Below, one piece after another: positions 1-8,440 of a stretch of DNA of 64,000 nucleotides. The translations under genes were made by a program, and so were the position numbers. The notes under the pieces are model-generated. The model made no database searches, had not been told where the DNA came from, and saw only the letters and a list, made by a program, of their open reading frames with translations. Positions within the stretch are counted from its first letter, which is position 1. The number at the start of each line of letters is the position of its first letter. Source of the stretch: JANPCX01 sp050916095 (GTDB taxonomy: Bacteria > Pseudomonadota > Gammaproteobacteria > Burkholderiales > Burkholderiaceae_C); the NCBI GenBank assembly GCA_050916095.1, contig CP050901.1, positions 1,550,001 to 1,614,000 of the forward strand, read 5' to 3'.

Positions 1-13
1 TCGTTGGATCAAG

Positions 14-2830
14 ATGGACAAAGAAAATATAGGAAACACGCAAGCACCTTTGGTCAGCGCGCTGGGTGGGTTCTTTTTGACCCTGTTTTCTCAAGGATTT
101 TTGTCTTCAGGAGTTTTTGCCCAGGCCGCACCTGCGCCCCTCATATTGCCCCGGGTGGAGGTGACCGGCTCCTCGGTGCCACGCATTGATGGCGAGGCCG
201 CCTTGCCGGTGATGGTGATACGCCGGGAGGAAATCAACCGCTCGGGTGCCACCAGCACCGCCGAGCTGCTTCAGCGTTTGCCAGCGATGCAGTTGGGTGT
301 CAGTGATGCATTTGCCGCAGGGCCGGGCTCCTATGGATTCACAGGGGCTTCTCTGCGCGGCATGGGTGAGGCACGCACCTTGGTGTTGCTCAATGGCCTT
401 CGCTTGGCCCAGTTTGGCGGGCAAACGCTGAACGGTACCTCGGCCGCCGTTGACTTGAGCGCCATCCCCTTGTCCAGTATTGAACGTGTGGAGGTGCTGA
501 CCGATGGTGCCTCCTCAATCTATGGTGCTGATGCGATCGCCGGTGTGGTGAACATCATCACCAGACGGAATGCCAAGGTGGCGGACGTCAGCGTGGGCCT
601 GTCTGCGCCACGCGGTGGTGGTCAGGAAAGGCGGCTGAACGTTTCCAAGGGCTGGGGCGACCTGGCGGTGGATGGTCGCAACCTGACCTTGGCCATGAGT
701 GCCGAGTCCCGGGAGGCGCTGTACGCCAACGCCAGACCCTATGCGCGCAGCGGTGTGGCGGAGTTTTCGCACAACGGGCAGCGGTACCAGGTGGTGCAGG
801 CGGCGCTCAGTAGCATTCCGGCCAACGCCTTGAACGACGCTGGGAATGTCATCAGCCCCAGTTTTTTGAGCACAGGCCGCTGTCCCGCACGCCACATTGC
901 CACCCCCGGTGCCACGGCGGGCAGCACCGTCTGCAGATACGACTTTGTCGGCGATTTGGTCATGCTGCCCGAAAGAGATCGACGCAGCCTGTGGAGCTCC
1001 TACACGCAGCAGATCACACCTTTTCACACGGTGCGAGTGGATGCTTTGCTTTCTCGTGCCGAGTCTCGTTTCCAGTTGGCACCCGTTCCCGGCGCGGTAT
1101 TCATTCCTGCGGGAAGTGCGCTGCACAACCAATACTTGCGGCCCTATGGCGTTACCCAAGACAGCTTTGCGCTCTACCGCACCACCGACCTGGGCACGCG
1201 TTCAGGCCGCGAGACATCAGACTTGGGTCACCTCGCCCTGTCCGCCCAAGGCCCTTGGGGTGAGTGGGACTACAAAGGCAGCTTTGCTTACTCCCGCAGC
1301 CAAGCCCGCAGCCGCATCACTGGTTATGCCGGTGCTTTGGCATTGAACCAACTGCTGGACTCCGGGGTGATCAACCCCTTTGTGGAACCTGGTCAACAAA
1401 CACCGCAAGCTCAAGCCGCCTTGCGCAATGTGGCTTACGAAGGGGACTGGGACGGCGGCGTGTCAAAACTGCACACCTTGGCGCTCAGTGCCAGTCGGCA
1501 GTTGGCGAACTGGACCCACGGCCCAGTGGTATTGGGGCTGGGTGTGTCGCATCACCGCGAGAGCTACGAGTCTCGCCCCAGTCTTTTTGCGCAAGGACGT
1601 TTGGCAGATCCGGTGACGGGGGAGCTGGCCGACCCTGCGGCCGGCCGTCCTGGCGACGTGCGTTTTGGCGATTCGTTCACCACGCAGCCTTACAGCGCCT
1701 CGCGCCAAGTCAGCAGCGGGTTTGCAGAGTTGGTATTGCCTGTGCGCAAAACGCTGGAGCTGACGGGCTCTGCGCGTTTGGATCACTACAGCGATGCAGG
1801 CACGACCAGCACCGCAAAAGGCGGCGCGCGTTGGCAACCGTCGTCGGGCTTGTTGTTTCGTGGGTCCATGGGCACGGGCTTTCGTGCGCCCACACTGCCT
1901 CAAACCAAGGCGACTGTGCAGTCCTATGGTTCAACCTCGTCTCCTTACGATTGTTCTGCTGACTTGCAGCAAATGGCCCAAAACCTGCAAGCGCGGTGCC
2001 GACCTGACGGGTCGCAATACGATGTGCTGGCCGGGGGCAACGCCTCGCTCAAACCCGAACGCTCGCGTCAACTCAGCCTTGGCTTTCGCATCGAACCCAG
2101 CCAGTCGTTCGGTATGGGAGCGGACTTTTGGCATGTCGGTTTGCGCGATGTCATCAGCCAGTTGCCGCAAGAAGAAGCGTTCGCCAACCCACAGCAATAC
2201 CCTGGTTCTTTTTCAACCGTGCGCGACACCAGTTCTGGCATCAACTACCTGGCCCTGCAGTCTTTGAATCAAAACTTGGGAAAAGAGTACCGCAGCGGCC
2301 TCGACATGGACGCCCAGTCCCGCTGGAAGGCACTCGGTGGTCAGTGGTTGAGCCAACTTCGGATCAGCCATGTGTTTCGCCAGGCGCAACAGCTCGCCCC
2401 GGGGGGGATGTATTACTCCTCGCTGGGCAATAACGCCGAGTTGGGTGAGGTCACCTTCCGCTGGCGGGGGCGCTGGGCCACCACGCTGCAGCAGGCACAG
2501 TGGCGACACACCTTGGTGCTCAATTTCAAATCGGGTTACCGCGACAGGTCTGTTCAAGCGCAGCTTCTGGATGCCAGCGGTCAGCCTACTGGACAGTATG
2601 GGTTCGTGCGCGTCAAAGTGCCCTGGAGCAGCACGGTCGATTGGCAGAGCGCCTGGCTGTTCAACAAAACATGGTCGTTGAACGTCGGGTTGATCAATGT
2701 CTTCAATCAACAGCCGCCCTTTGTTCCCTCCAACGGTGGGGTCAACCGGGGCCAAAACTTTGGGTATGACGATCGATACTCAGACCCCAGAGGGCGAGTT
2801 TTTTATGCCAATCTGAACCATCGGTTTTGA
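14..2830 (+). CDS. TonB-dependent outer-membrane receptor
   Basis: This 938-residue protein should import a bulky ligand across the outer membrane using TonB energy. A signal peptide covers about residues 1-38 and ends in VFAQA. The plug domain spans about 50-188 and carries typical motifs: VLLNGLRL near 125, ERVEVLTDG near 157 and SSIYGADAIAGVVNIITR near 167. A long beta-barrel follows and ends in a terminal Phe, as expected for BAM-assembled barrels. The start at 14 is the first ATG in the window, so upstream control cannot be read. It converges on the Zur-like gene 32 bases downstream and is therefore outside the zinc operon proper. The ligand is unknown; the plug resembles the large receptors that carry a VTGS-like stretch after the signal peptide more than classical siderophore receptors. 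Confidence 0.9.
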   Translation: MDKENIGNTQAPLVSALGGFFLTLFSQGFLSSGVFAQAAPAPLILPRVEVTGSSVPRIDGEAALPVMVIRREEINRSGATSTAELLQRLPAMQLGVSDAFAAGPGSYGFTGASLRGMGEARTLVLLNGLRLAQFGGQTLNGTSAAVDLSAIPLSSIERVEVLTDGASSIYGADAIAGVVNIITRRNAKVADVSVGLSAPRGGGQERRLNVSKGWGDLAVDGRNLTLAMSAESREALYANARPYARSGVAEFSHNGQRYQVVQAALSSIPANALNDAGNVISPSFLSTGRCPARHIATPGATAGSTVCRYDFVGDLVMLPERDRRSLWSSYTQQITPFHTVRVDALLSRAESRFQLAPVPGAVFIPAGSALHNQYLRPYGVTQDSFALYRTTDLGTRSGRETSDLGHLALSAQGPWGEWDYKGSFAYSRSQARSRITGYAGALALNQLLDSGVINPFVEPGQQTPQAQAALRNVAYEGDWDGGVSKLHTLALSASRQLANWTHGPVVLGLGVSHHRESYESRPSLFAQGRLADPVTGELADPAAGRPGDVRFGDSFTTQPYSASRQVSSGFAELVLPVRKTLELTGSARLDHYSDAGTTSTAKGGARWQPSSGLLFRGSMGTGFRAPTLPQTKATVQSYGSTSSPYDCSADLQQMAQNLQARCRPDGSQYDVLAGGNASLKPERSRQLSLGFRIEPSQSFGMGADFWHVGLRDVISQLPQEEAFANPQQYPGSFSTVRDTSSGINYLALQSLNQNLGKEYRSGLDMDAQSRWKALGGQWLSQLRISHVFRQAQQLAPGGMYYSSLGNNAELGEVTFRWRGRWATTLQQAQWRHTLVLNFKSGYRDRSVQAQLLDASGQPTGQYGFVRVKVPWSSTVDWQSAWLFNKTWSLNVGLINVFNQQPPFVPSNGGVNRGQNFGYDDRYSDPRGRVFYANLNHRF

Positions 2831-2862
2831 ATTGTCGCGTTGACCGGTCGACCGGCATTGCC

Positions 2863-3273
2863 TCAGCGCCGCTTGGACGGCCGCACCAGCGTTTTTCCCC
2901 CGACGGGCTGGCAGTCGCCACACTTGCCATACAGCGTGAGGTCATGGTCTTCCACGGTGAATCCACGCGGTGCCAACTTGCTCAAATCACCCGGGCAAGC
3001 GTGCACATCAAACACCCTTTGGCAAGCATTGCACTGAAAGTGGTGGTGGTGCGCCTGGCCCACCAGTTCATAACGTGGGTTTTCTCCGGGTAAGTCCACG
3101 CTGCGCAGCTCGCCTTCCAGGGCCAAGGCTTTGAGGTTGCGATAAACCGTGGCGATGCCCAGGCCGGGCACTTGGCTTTGCGCCGCATCTAGAACTTCTT
3201 GCGGTAGCAGGGGGCGACCGGCGCCGGCAATGGCGTCGCGGATGGCGCTTCGTTGGCGTGTGGATCGTTCCAT
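2863..3273 (-). CDS. zur: Fur-family regulator, probably Zur
   Basis: This is a 136-residue metal-sensing repressor of the Fur superfamily. It has an N-terminal winged helix with the recognition-helix sequence GIATVYRNLKAL (residues 39-50). The dimerisation and metal domain contains HHHH at 75-78, C81 and C84, H91, and C118 and C121; the two CxxC pairs form the structural zinc site known in the family. Zur is preferred over Fur or PerR because the divergent neighbour is a CobW GTPase followed by zinc-transport genes, which is inference from context. The gene faces the 3381 operon across a spacer holding a palindromic site, so auto-control and operon control from one site are plausible. Confidence 0.85.
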   Translation of the reverse strand: MERSTRQRSAIRDAIAGAGRPLLPQEVLDAAQSQVPGLGIATVYRNLKALALEGELRSVDLPGENPRYELVGQAHHHHFQCNACQRVFDVHACPGDLSKLAPRGFTVEDHDLTLYGKCGDCQPVGGKTLVRPSKRR

Positions 3274-3325
3274 GAGGATGGATTGTGCAGTCGTTGAGCG
3301 GGAAGGGCGTTTGATGTCAATTCAA

Positions 3326-3345
3326 AATGATAATGCGATATCATT
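3326..3345. promoter_or_regulatory. Candidate Zur/Fur-type operator
   Basis: The sequence AATGATA-ATGCGA-TATCATT is a perfect 7-base inverted repeat with a 6-base spacer. A second overlapping pair, TAATG/CATTA, lies at 3331-3346. It sits between the divergent regulator gene and the CobW gene that starts at 3381, where an operator is expected. AT-rich palindromes with TGATAAT-like half-sites are typical of Fur-superfamily sites. That the zinc regulator is the binder is inferred from gene context. Confidence 0.65.
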
Positions 3346-3380
3346 AGCAATAGAATATCGCCAAACCCAATCGCCTGAAC

Positions 3381-4622
3381 ATGCCCACCGCCCATCGCCC
3401 ACGTTTGCCCGTCACCGTCTTGTCCGGATTCCTCGGCGCAGGCAAAACCACCTTGCTCAACCACATCCTGGCCAACCGCGAGGGCCTGCGCGTGGCGGTG
3501 ATCGTGAACGACATGAGCGAGGTCAACATCGACGCCGCCTTGGTGCAACAAGGCTCGGCCAGCGCCGGGGCGGCTTTGTCGCGCACCGACGAAAAACTGG
3601 TGGAAATGAGCAATGGCTGCATCTGCTGCACCTTGCGCGAAGATTTGCTGATCGAAGTGAAACGCCTCGCAGCAGAAGGACGCTTTGACTACCTGCTGAT
3701 CGAGTCCACTGGCATTGGCGAGCCGTTGCCTGTCGCGGCCACTTTTGACTTCACCGACGAAGAGGGCGAGTCGCTCAGCGACGTGGCCGCCATCGACACC
3801 ATGGTCACCGTGGTGGATGCCCACAACCTGCTGGCCGACTTCAGCAGTTTTGATCTCTTGGCCCAGCGAGGTGAGGTGGCGGGCGACGAAGACAACCGCA
3901 CCCTGGCAGCCTTGCTGACCGAGCAGATCGAGTTTGCCGACGTGGTGGTGGTCAACAAAATCGACAAGGTGGATGTTGCGCGGCGCGATGAGGTGACGGC
4001 TGTCGTCAAAGCCCTGAACCCGGTGGCGCAGATCATCTATGCCGACCACGGCAAGGTGCCGCTGCAGGCGGTGCTCGGAACAGGTCGGTTCGACCTGGAG
4101 CGGGCCAGCAGCAACCCGGGCTGGGCCCGCGAACTGGAAGGCAAACACCTGCCCGAGACCGAGGCCTACGGCATCGAGAGTTTCGTGCTGCGCAGCCCCG
4201 AGCCTTTGCATCCGCAGCGCTTCGCGGACTTCATGGAAAAACCACTGCCCGGGTTGATTCGTGCCAAAGGGTATGTGTGGCTGGCCAGCCGCCCGGATTG
4301 GGTGGTGAACTACTCCCGTGCCGGCAACACCGCAACCCACGAGCCCGTGGGCCGCTGGTGGGCGGCGGCACCGCGTGAGCGTTGGCCCGCCAAGGGCACG
4401 GACGAGCGCCGCAACATCGACGCCCGCTGGAAAGAGCCCCACGGCGACCGGCTCAATGAAGTGGTTTTCATCGGCAAAGACATGGACCGCGCCGCCATCG
4501 AGTTGGCATGGAAGGCCATGCACCTGAATTTCACGGAAACCCGCAAGGGCAAAAAAGGTTGGGCCGAGTTGCGCGACCCTTTTCCGCAGTGGCAGCAGAC
4601 CGCCGAGACCGCCGCAGCTTGA
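3381..4622 (+). CDS. COG0523 (CobW/ZNG) family GTPase, YciC/ZagA-like
   Basis: This 413-residue metal-chaperone GTPase has the P-loop GFLGAGKTT at 16-24, the family signature CxCC at C80, C82 and C83 (GCICCTLRED), the switch-like ESTGIGEP at 108-115, the guanine-specificity motif NKID at 193-196, and a full-length C-terminal CobW domain. Members under Zur control are known to use GTP hydrolysis to deliver or allocate zinc during starvation; the zinc role here rests on the Zur gene and operator just upstream. It has no His-rich loop, unlike the second CobW protein at 9277. It is the first gene of the plus-strand run. A 190-base spacer holding a dispersed repeat separates it from the next gene. 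Confidence 0.9.
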   Translation: MPTAHRPRLPVTVLSGFLGAGKTTLLNHILANREGLRVAVIVNDMSEVNIDAALVQQGSASAGAALSRTDEKLVEMSNGCICCTLREDLLIEVKRLAAEGRFDYLLIESTGIGEPLPVAATFDFTDEEGESLSDVAAIDTMVTVVDAHNLLADFSSFDLLAQRGEVAGDEDNRTLAALLTEQIEFADVVVVNKIDKVDVARRDEVTAVVKALNPVAQIIYADHGKVPLQAVLGTGRFDLERASSNPGWARELEGKHLPETEAYGIESFVLRSPEPLHPQRFADFMEKPLPGLIRAKGYVWLASRPDWVVNYSRAGNTATHEPVGRWWAAAPRERWPAKGTDERRNIDARWKEPHGDRLNEVVFIGKDMDRAAIELAWKAMHLNFTETRKGKKGWAELRDPFPQWQQTAETAAA

Positions 4623-4676
4623 GGTCTCGCATCACATTGGACTGTTGATGTTTCCGCAAAACATGACACCCCCAGA

Positions 4677-4748
4677 CCGTTCGGGCTGAACCTGTCGAAG
4701 CCAGCGTCTGCCTCGGTCCAGACCCTTCGACAAGCTCAGGGCGAACGG
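4677..4748. repeat. Dispersed inverted repeat, copy 1
   Basis: Two arms of about 24 bases (4677-4700 and 4725-4748) are near-complementary: one reads ccgttcgggctgaacctgtc and the other ends in caagctcagggcgaacgg. They could form a hairpin between the first CobW gene and the lipoprotein gene. Related copies lie at 7376-7444 and 53309-53378. Elements of this type are common between genes in Comamonadaceae. Confidence 0.75.
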
Positions 4749-4813
4749 AGAGTTGTTTGTCACGAATCGCCACTTTTCTAAACCAATCTTGATCTCTTAA
4801 AGGAAATCACCCC

Positions 4814-6106
4814 ATGTCCACCACAAAACCCGTTCGTCTTTTGCTGACTACATTGGCCGCCGCCGCATTGTTGGTGGCTTGCGGCGGTGGAGGTGGCGAC
4901 GCCGACCGTGACAGCGCGGTGAGCATCGACACCTCGGGCCGCCTCGCACTCACCGAAAGCAAAGCCAAAACTCTGCGCATTCACGACCTGGACAGCAACA
5001 CCGTGCAGGCCACCCACACCCTCGACAACGAGCCTTCTGCGCTCTATGCCAGCCCTGGCGGTCGTTACGCCGTGGCCGTGCAGCGCACCCAGGACCTGGT
5101 GCAGTTTGTGGACGGTGGCATCTGGCAGGAAGATCATGTGGACCACCTGCATGACTACAAAGAAGCCTCCAAAGTGATGGGCTTTCGTTTAACGGGGTCA
5201 CGCCCCACCCACTACGACGTGCAAGAAGGCAAACAAGCCGCATTTTTCATGGACGGCAATGCCACTGCCACGCCGGTGCAAAACGCGGGGGTGCGTTTGT
5301 TCACGGAGTCGTCCATTGCATCGGGGCAGGTGGTTGCCAGCATGGACTTGAGTGCCCCCATCCACGGCCTGGGCGAGCCCGTGGACAACAAGTTGCTGAC
5401 CGTCTCCCGCGCTGCGGACGCACCCGATACCCTGCCCACGCACTTGAACCTTTACCAGCGCAGCGGCAGCAGCTACACCTTGGATCGCCAACTCACCACC
5501 CGCTGCGATGGCATGCACGGCAGCTACTCTTCCGGCAGCTACACCGTGGCCGGTTGTTTGGACGGCGTGCTCTTGGTCAAACACACCAGCAGCACCGCCG
5601 TGACCGACCAGAAGGTGACCACGCCGCTGCGTGTGGGCACCCTGGCGGGCCATCCCAAACTGCCGGGGCAGTTCATCGGCATCGCCAGCGAAGGGGTGGC
5701 ACCCGCACCGGTCACCACGCGCTTTTACGCCATCAACGGTGACGCAGCCAGTTCCTCCGAATTGACCCCTACAGGCTGGACCACAGGCACTGTTCGCCGC
5801 GCCCATGGGTTTGACCGCAGTGGCACGCGTTTTTACATCCTCGACAACGCAGGCACCTTGATCGTCTTCCAGCGCCAGGGCAATGCCTGGGTGAACGCCG
5901 CCCGCATCAGCGGTGCAGTGCCTGTGATGCCTACAGCTGCCCCTTGGCCTGTGATCACCGCCAACGGCGCACGTGACGAGGTCTACATCACCGACCCCGC
6001 AGGCCAGAAACTCGTGGTGCTCAACAGCAGCACGAATGCGATTGCCGCCCGCCGCGACCTCGGCTACGTTCCATCCAACGCTGTGTGGTTGGGCATCAAA
6101 CGATGA
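4814..6106 (+). CDS. AztD-like periplasmic zinc-chaperone lipoprotein
   Basis: The 430-residue product starts with a lipoprotein signal: a hydrophobic stretch ending in LLVAC puts the lipidated Cys at residue 23, followed by a Gly run. The rest has the short repeating strands expected of a beta-propeller. A His/Asp cluster, EDHVDHLHD (106-114, with His 108, 111 and 113), matches the metal-binding N-terminal segment remembered for AztD, the periplasmic zinc chaperone that loads AztC. The assignment is supported by the ZnuA/AztC-like and permease genes two and three genes downstream. The outer-membrane barrel gene overlaps its stop codon (ATGA at 6103). A good AAAGGA ribosome site precedes the ATG. 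AztD homology was recognised by eye, not by search. Confidence 0.7.
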   Translation: MSTTKPVRLLLTTLAAAALLVACGGGGGDADRDSAVSIDTSGRLALTESKAKTLRIHDLDSNTVQATHTLDNEPSALYASPGGRYAVAVQRTQDLVQFVDGGIWQEDHVDHLHDYKEASKVMGFRLTGSRPTHYDVQEGKQAAFFMDGNATATPVQNAGVRLFTESSIASGQVVASMDLSAPIHGLGEPVDNKLLTVSRAADAPDTLPTHLNLYQRSGSSYTLDRQLTTRCDGMHGSYSSGSYTVAGCLDGVLLVKHTSSTAVTDQKVTTPLRVGTLAGHPKLPGQFIGIASEGVAPAPVTTRFYAINGDAASSSELTPTGWTTGTVRRAHGFDRSGTRFYILDNAGTLIVFQRQGNAWVNAARISGAVPVMPTAAPWPVITANGARDEVYITDPAGQKLVVLNSSTNAIAARRDLGYVPSNAVWLGIKR

Positions 6107-7269
6107 AAACCCTTCACTCACTTGGCGTGTTGGCGGCCGCATTGGCTGCGCTGCCTGCACAAGCCCAAACGGCTAGCAACCCTCAGCCCAACCCCAGCAC
6201 CAAAGGCTGGGAGTTCGGTGCCGTGCTGGACGTCGCCCACACCACACGTTCACTCGCTTTGGGCCAGCGAGAACAAGGTTTGGCCCTGGGCCACAGCGAT
6301 GTGGTGGCACGCGGGCCGCTGGGCCGCTACTTCAGCGCGCAGTTTGGCGCGGCAGCCCACAGCCACGATGGCAAAGTGGAAGCCGAAATCGAAGAGGCCT
6401 GGGTTCAAACCCGCACCTTACCCATGGGGCTTCAAGTGCGTGTGGGTCGTTTCGGCTCGCAAATCGGCTATCTGAATGAGCAGCACCCGCATGCAGACGA
6501 TTTCGTCGAGCGGCCTTTGCTTTACCGCGCCTTCCTGGGCGGCCATTGGTTTGACGACGGCCTGCGCCTGAACTGGACCGCGCCCACGCCGTTCTACTTG
6601 AGCCTGGGCACCGAGGTGTTTCGCGGTAAACAACTGGTGGAAGAAGCCGCCAGCAGCAAAAGCCCCGGTGCCATCACCTTCACCGCCAAACTCGGTGCCG
6701 ACCTGAACAACGAGCACAGTTGGCAACTCGGCCTGTCCCACCTGCGCAACCGGCGCGAGGCCGCGTTGGAGGAAGAACACCAAGAGCAGATGGACGCGGG
6801 CCACGACCACGGCCATGACCACAGCCATGCCCATGGTGCGCAGTTCAGCGGCCGCAAAACCAATCTGGTGGACTTCACCTGGAAGTGGGCCCCGGGTGGC
6901 AACAACCGTGAGCAACAAGTGCGTGTGAATGTCGAGTGGGCCCGCGTGACGGACTTGAACCGTTATGCCCGCTCATCCGACCGGCACGAGGCCACGTCGC
7001 TTGGCATCGTGTGGCGTTTTGCGCCCTCGTGGGAAGTGGGTGCACGAACCGACGAGTTAAAAGTGCGCATTCCCCATGAGGACCATTTCCATGGCGGACA
7101 ACTGCGCGAAAACGCCGTCATGCTGGCCTGGAAACCCACGCACATGCAGTCGCTGCGCTTGCAGTACACCCAGCAGCGTGATGCCAAAGGCATCGAAGAC
7201 GCAGCACAACGTTCGGTGCAACTGCAGTACGTCCTGTCCTTCGGAGCCCACGGTGCGCACTCGTATTGA
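6103..7269 (+). CDS. Outer-membrane beta-barrel protein with His-rich loop
   Basis: The 388-residue protein has a signal peptide (about 1-22, ending in AQAQ) and then alternating, aromatic-rich amphipathic segments typical of a porin-like barrel. No plug domain or TonB box is seen, so transport would be TonB-independent. Residues 233-245 form a His/Asp loop (HDHGHDHSHAHG), and a smaller cluster QHPHAD lies at 128-133; both are credible metal-collecting surfaces. The start at ATG 6103 overlaps the upstream stop by four bases, indicating translational coupling to the AztD-like gene. An in-frame upstream start at 6085 exists but would precede the signal peptide. The likely role, zinc entry across the outer membrane, is inferred from the His loop and the operon. 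Confidence 0.75.
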   Translation: MKTLHSLGVLAAALAALPAQAQTASNPQPNPSTKGWEFGAVLDVAHTTRSLALGQREQGLALGHSDVVARGPLGRYFSAQFGAAAHSHDGKVEAEIEEAWVQTRTLPMGLQVRVGRFGSQIGYLNEQHPHADDFVERPLLYRAFLGGHWFDDGLRLNWTAPTPFYLSLGTEVFRGKQLVEEAASSKSPGAITFTAKLGADLNNEHSWQLGLSHLRNRREAALEEEHQEQMDAGHDHGHDHSHAHGAQFSGRKTNLVDFTWKWAPGGNNREQQVRVNVEWARVTDLNRYARSSDRHEATSLGIVWRFAPSWEVGARTDELKVRIPHEDHFHGGQLRENAVMLAWKPTHMQSLRLQYTQQRDAKGIEDAAQRSVQLQYVLSFGAHGAHSY

Positions 7270-7375
7270 TCGCCCGCAGGTGCTGAAGAACCTCTTTAAA
7301 ACCCCGTTGACCCTGAGGTTCTATGGTTTTTGTCAACGCTGCTGTGGCGGGACTGGTACCGAGGACGGCGCTGGT

Positions 7376-7444
7376 TTCGACAGGCTCAACCCGAACGGAG
7401 TGGGGGCGTTACACCTCTCTCCGTTCGCCCTGAGCCTGTCGAAG
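7376..7444. repeat. Dispersed inverted repeat, copy 2
   Basis: Arms at about 7376-7398 (ttcgacaggctcaacccgaa...) and 7421-7444 (ccgttcgccctgagcctgtc...) are near-perfect complements. A degenerate extra half (gtcccgagctacgtcgaagg) follows near 7485-7504. The element lies exactly where the start of the downstream ZnuA-like gene should be, so that gene's N-terminus may run through it. Confidence 0.75.
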
Positions 7445-8437
7445 GGCCGTGTCAATCAGATCAAAAACTTCGCCATTGCCTTTGGTCCCGAGCTACGTCG
7501 AAGGGTCCGTCCGAGCGGTTGGGGGTTTTTCAAAAGCTCACTCGCAGCTCTTTTCATCTTCGGAACCAGTACTGCCTTGGTTCAAGCCCAAACCGTGTTC
7601 GCTTGCGAACCGGAGTGGGCTGCGCTGGCGCGGGTGTTGTTGCCCGAGGCCAAGGTTTTCGTTGCGACCCATGCCCGCCAAGACCCCCACCACATCGAGG
7701 CCCGGCCTGCGCTGATTGCCCAGTTGCGTTCCGCTGATGTGGCGGTGTGCACCGGGGCAGACCTGGAAGCCGGTTGGTTGCCCACCCTGCAGCAGCGCGC
7801 GGGCAACGCCAAAGTGCAAGACGGTGCGCCTGGCATGTTCTACGCCGCCGACAACGTCGTGTTGATCGACCCCCAACCCGGCGCCATCGGTAGCCCCTTC
7901 GCTGGCGATGTACACGCAGCAGGCAACCCGCATTTGCACACCGACCCACACCGCATCCTGGTGGTGTCGCAAGCCTTGTCCGAACAACTGCAAAAACTTC
8001 AACCGACGCAAAAACAAGCCATCGCCAAACGCCAAGCCGACTTTGAAGCTGCATGGAAGGCCCGCATCGCCGCCTGGGAACGCCGCGCCGCACCCCTGCG
8101 GGGCCGCGAGGTGGTGGCCCAGCACAGCGGGTTTGCCTACCTGTGGCGCTGGTTGGGTTTGAAGCAGGTGGCCGACCTGGAGCCCCAGCCCGGTATGGCG
8201 CCCACCCCCGGCCATTTGCAGCGGTTGCTCAACCAACTGCGCCCCCAACCACCACTGGCCGTGGTGGTGTCCAGCTACCAAGATCCACGCTCCGCACGTT
8301 GGCTCGTCGGTCAACTCGGTGGCAAGCTGCCCTTGTTGGTGCTGCCCGCCACCGTCAACGATCCGAGTGGCCCTGATGCCTTGGGCCTGTGGTTTGACCA
8401 ACTGCTGGACGAATTGCTGAAAACGGTGGAGCGCTGA
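7400..8437 (+). CDS. ZnuA/AztC-like zinc ABC transporter substrate-binding protein
   Basis: This cluster A-I periplasmic binding protein delivers zinc to the ABC permease that starts three bases after its stop. The signal peptide is encoded at about 7529-7590 (FFKSSLAALF, ending in ALVQAQ). The mature protein begins VFACEPEWAALA. Candidate zinc ligands are the His pair in DPHHIEARP, the His residues in GNPHLHTDPHR, HSGFAYLW, and Asp in SYQDPRSA. The long His-rich loop of ZnuA is absent, as in AztC. The start is uncertain. No ATG or good ribosome site lies just before the signal peptide; the nearest usable in-frame start found is GTG 7400 inside a dispersed repeat, and the frame stays open back to 7076 within the previous gene. 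Confidence 0.8.
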   Translation: MGALHLSPFALSLSKGRVNQIKNFAIAFGPELRRRVRPSGWGFFKSSLAALFIFGTSTALVQAQTVFACEPEWAALARVLLPEAKVFVATHARQDPHHIEARPALIAQLRSADVAVCTGADLEAGWLPTLQQRAGNAKVQDGAPGMFYAADNVVLIDPQPGAIGSPFAGDVHAAGNPHLHTDPHRILVVSQALSEQLQKLQPTQKQAIAKRQADFEAAWKARIAAWERRAAPLRGREVVAQHSGFAYLWRWLGLKQVADLEPQPGMAPTPGHLQRLLNQLRPQPPLAVVVSSYQDPRSARWLVGQLGGKLPLLVLPATVNDPSGPDALGLWFDQLLDELLKTVER

Positions 8438-8440
8438 CGC

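Noticed and set aside
4648..4664. Second Zur-like site (ATGTTT...AAACAT) before the AztD-like gene
   Set aside because: The arms are only six bases, the spacer is not like the site at 3326, and a repeat follows; too weak to call.
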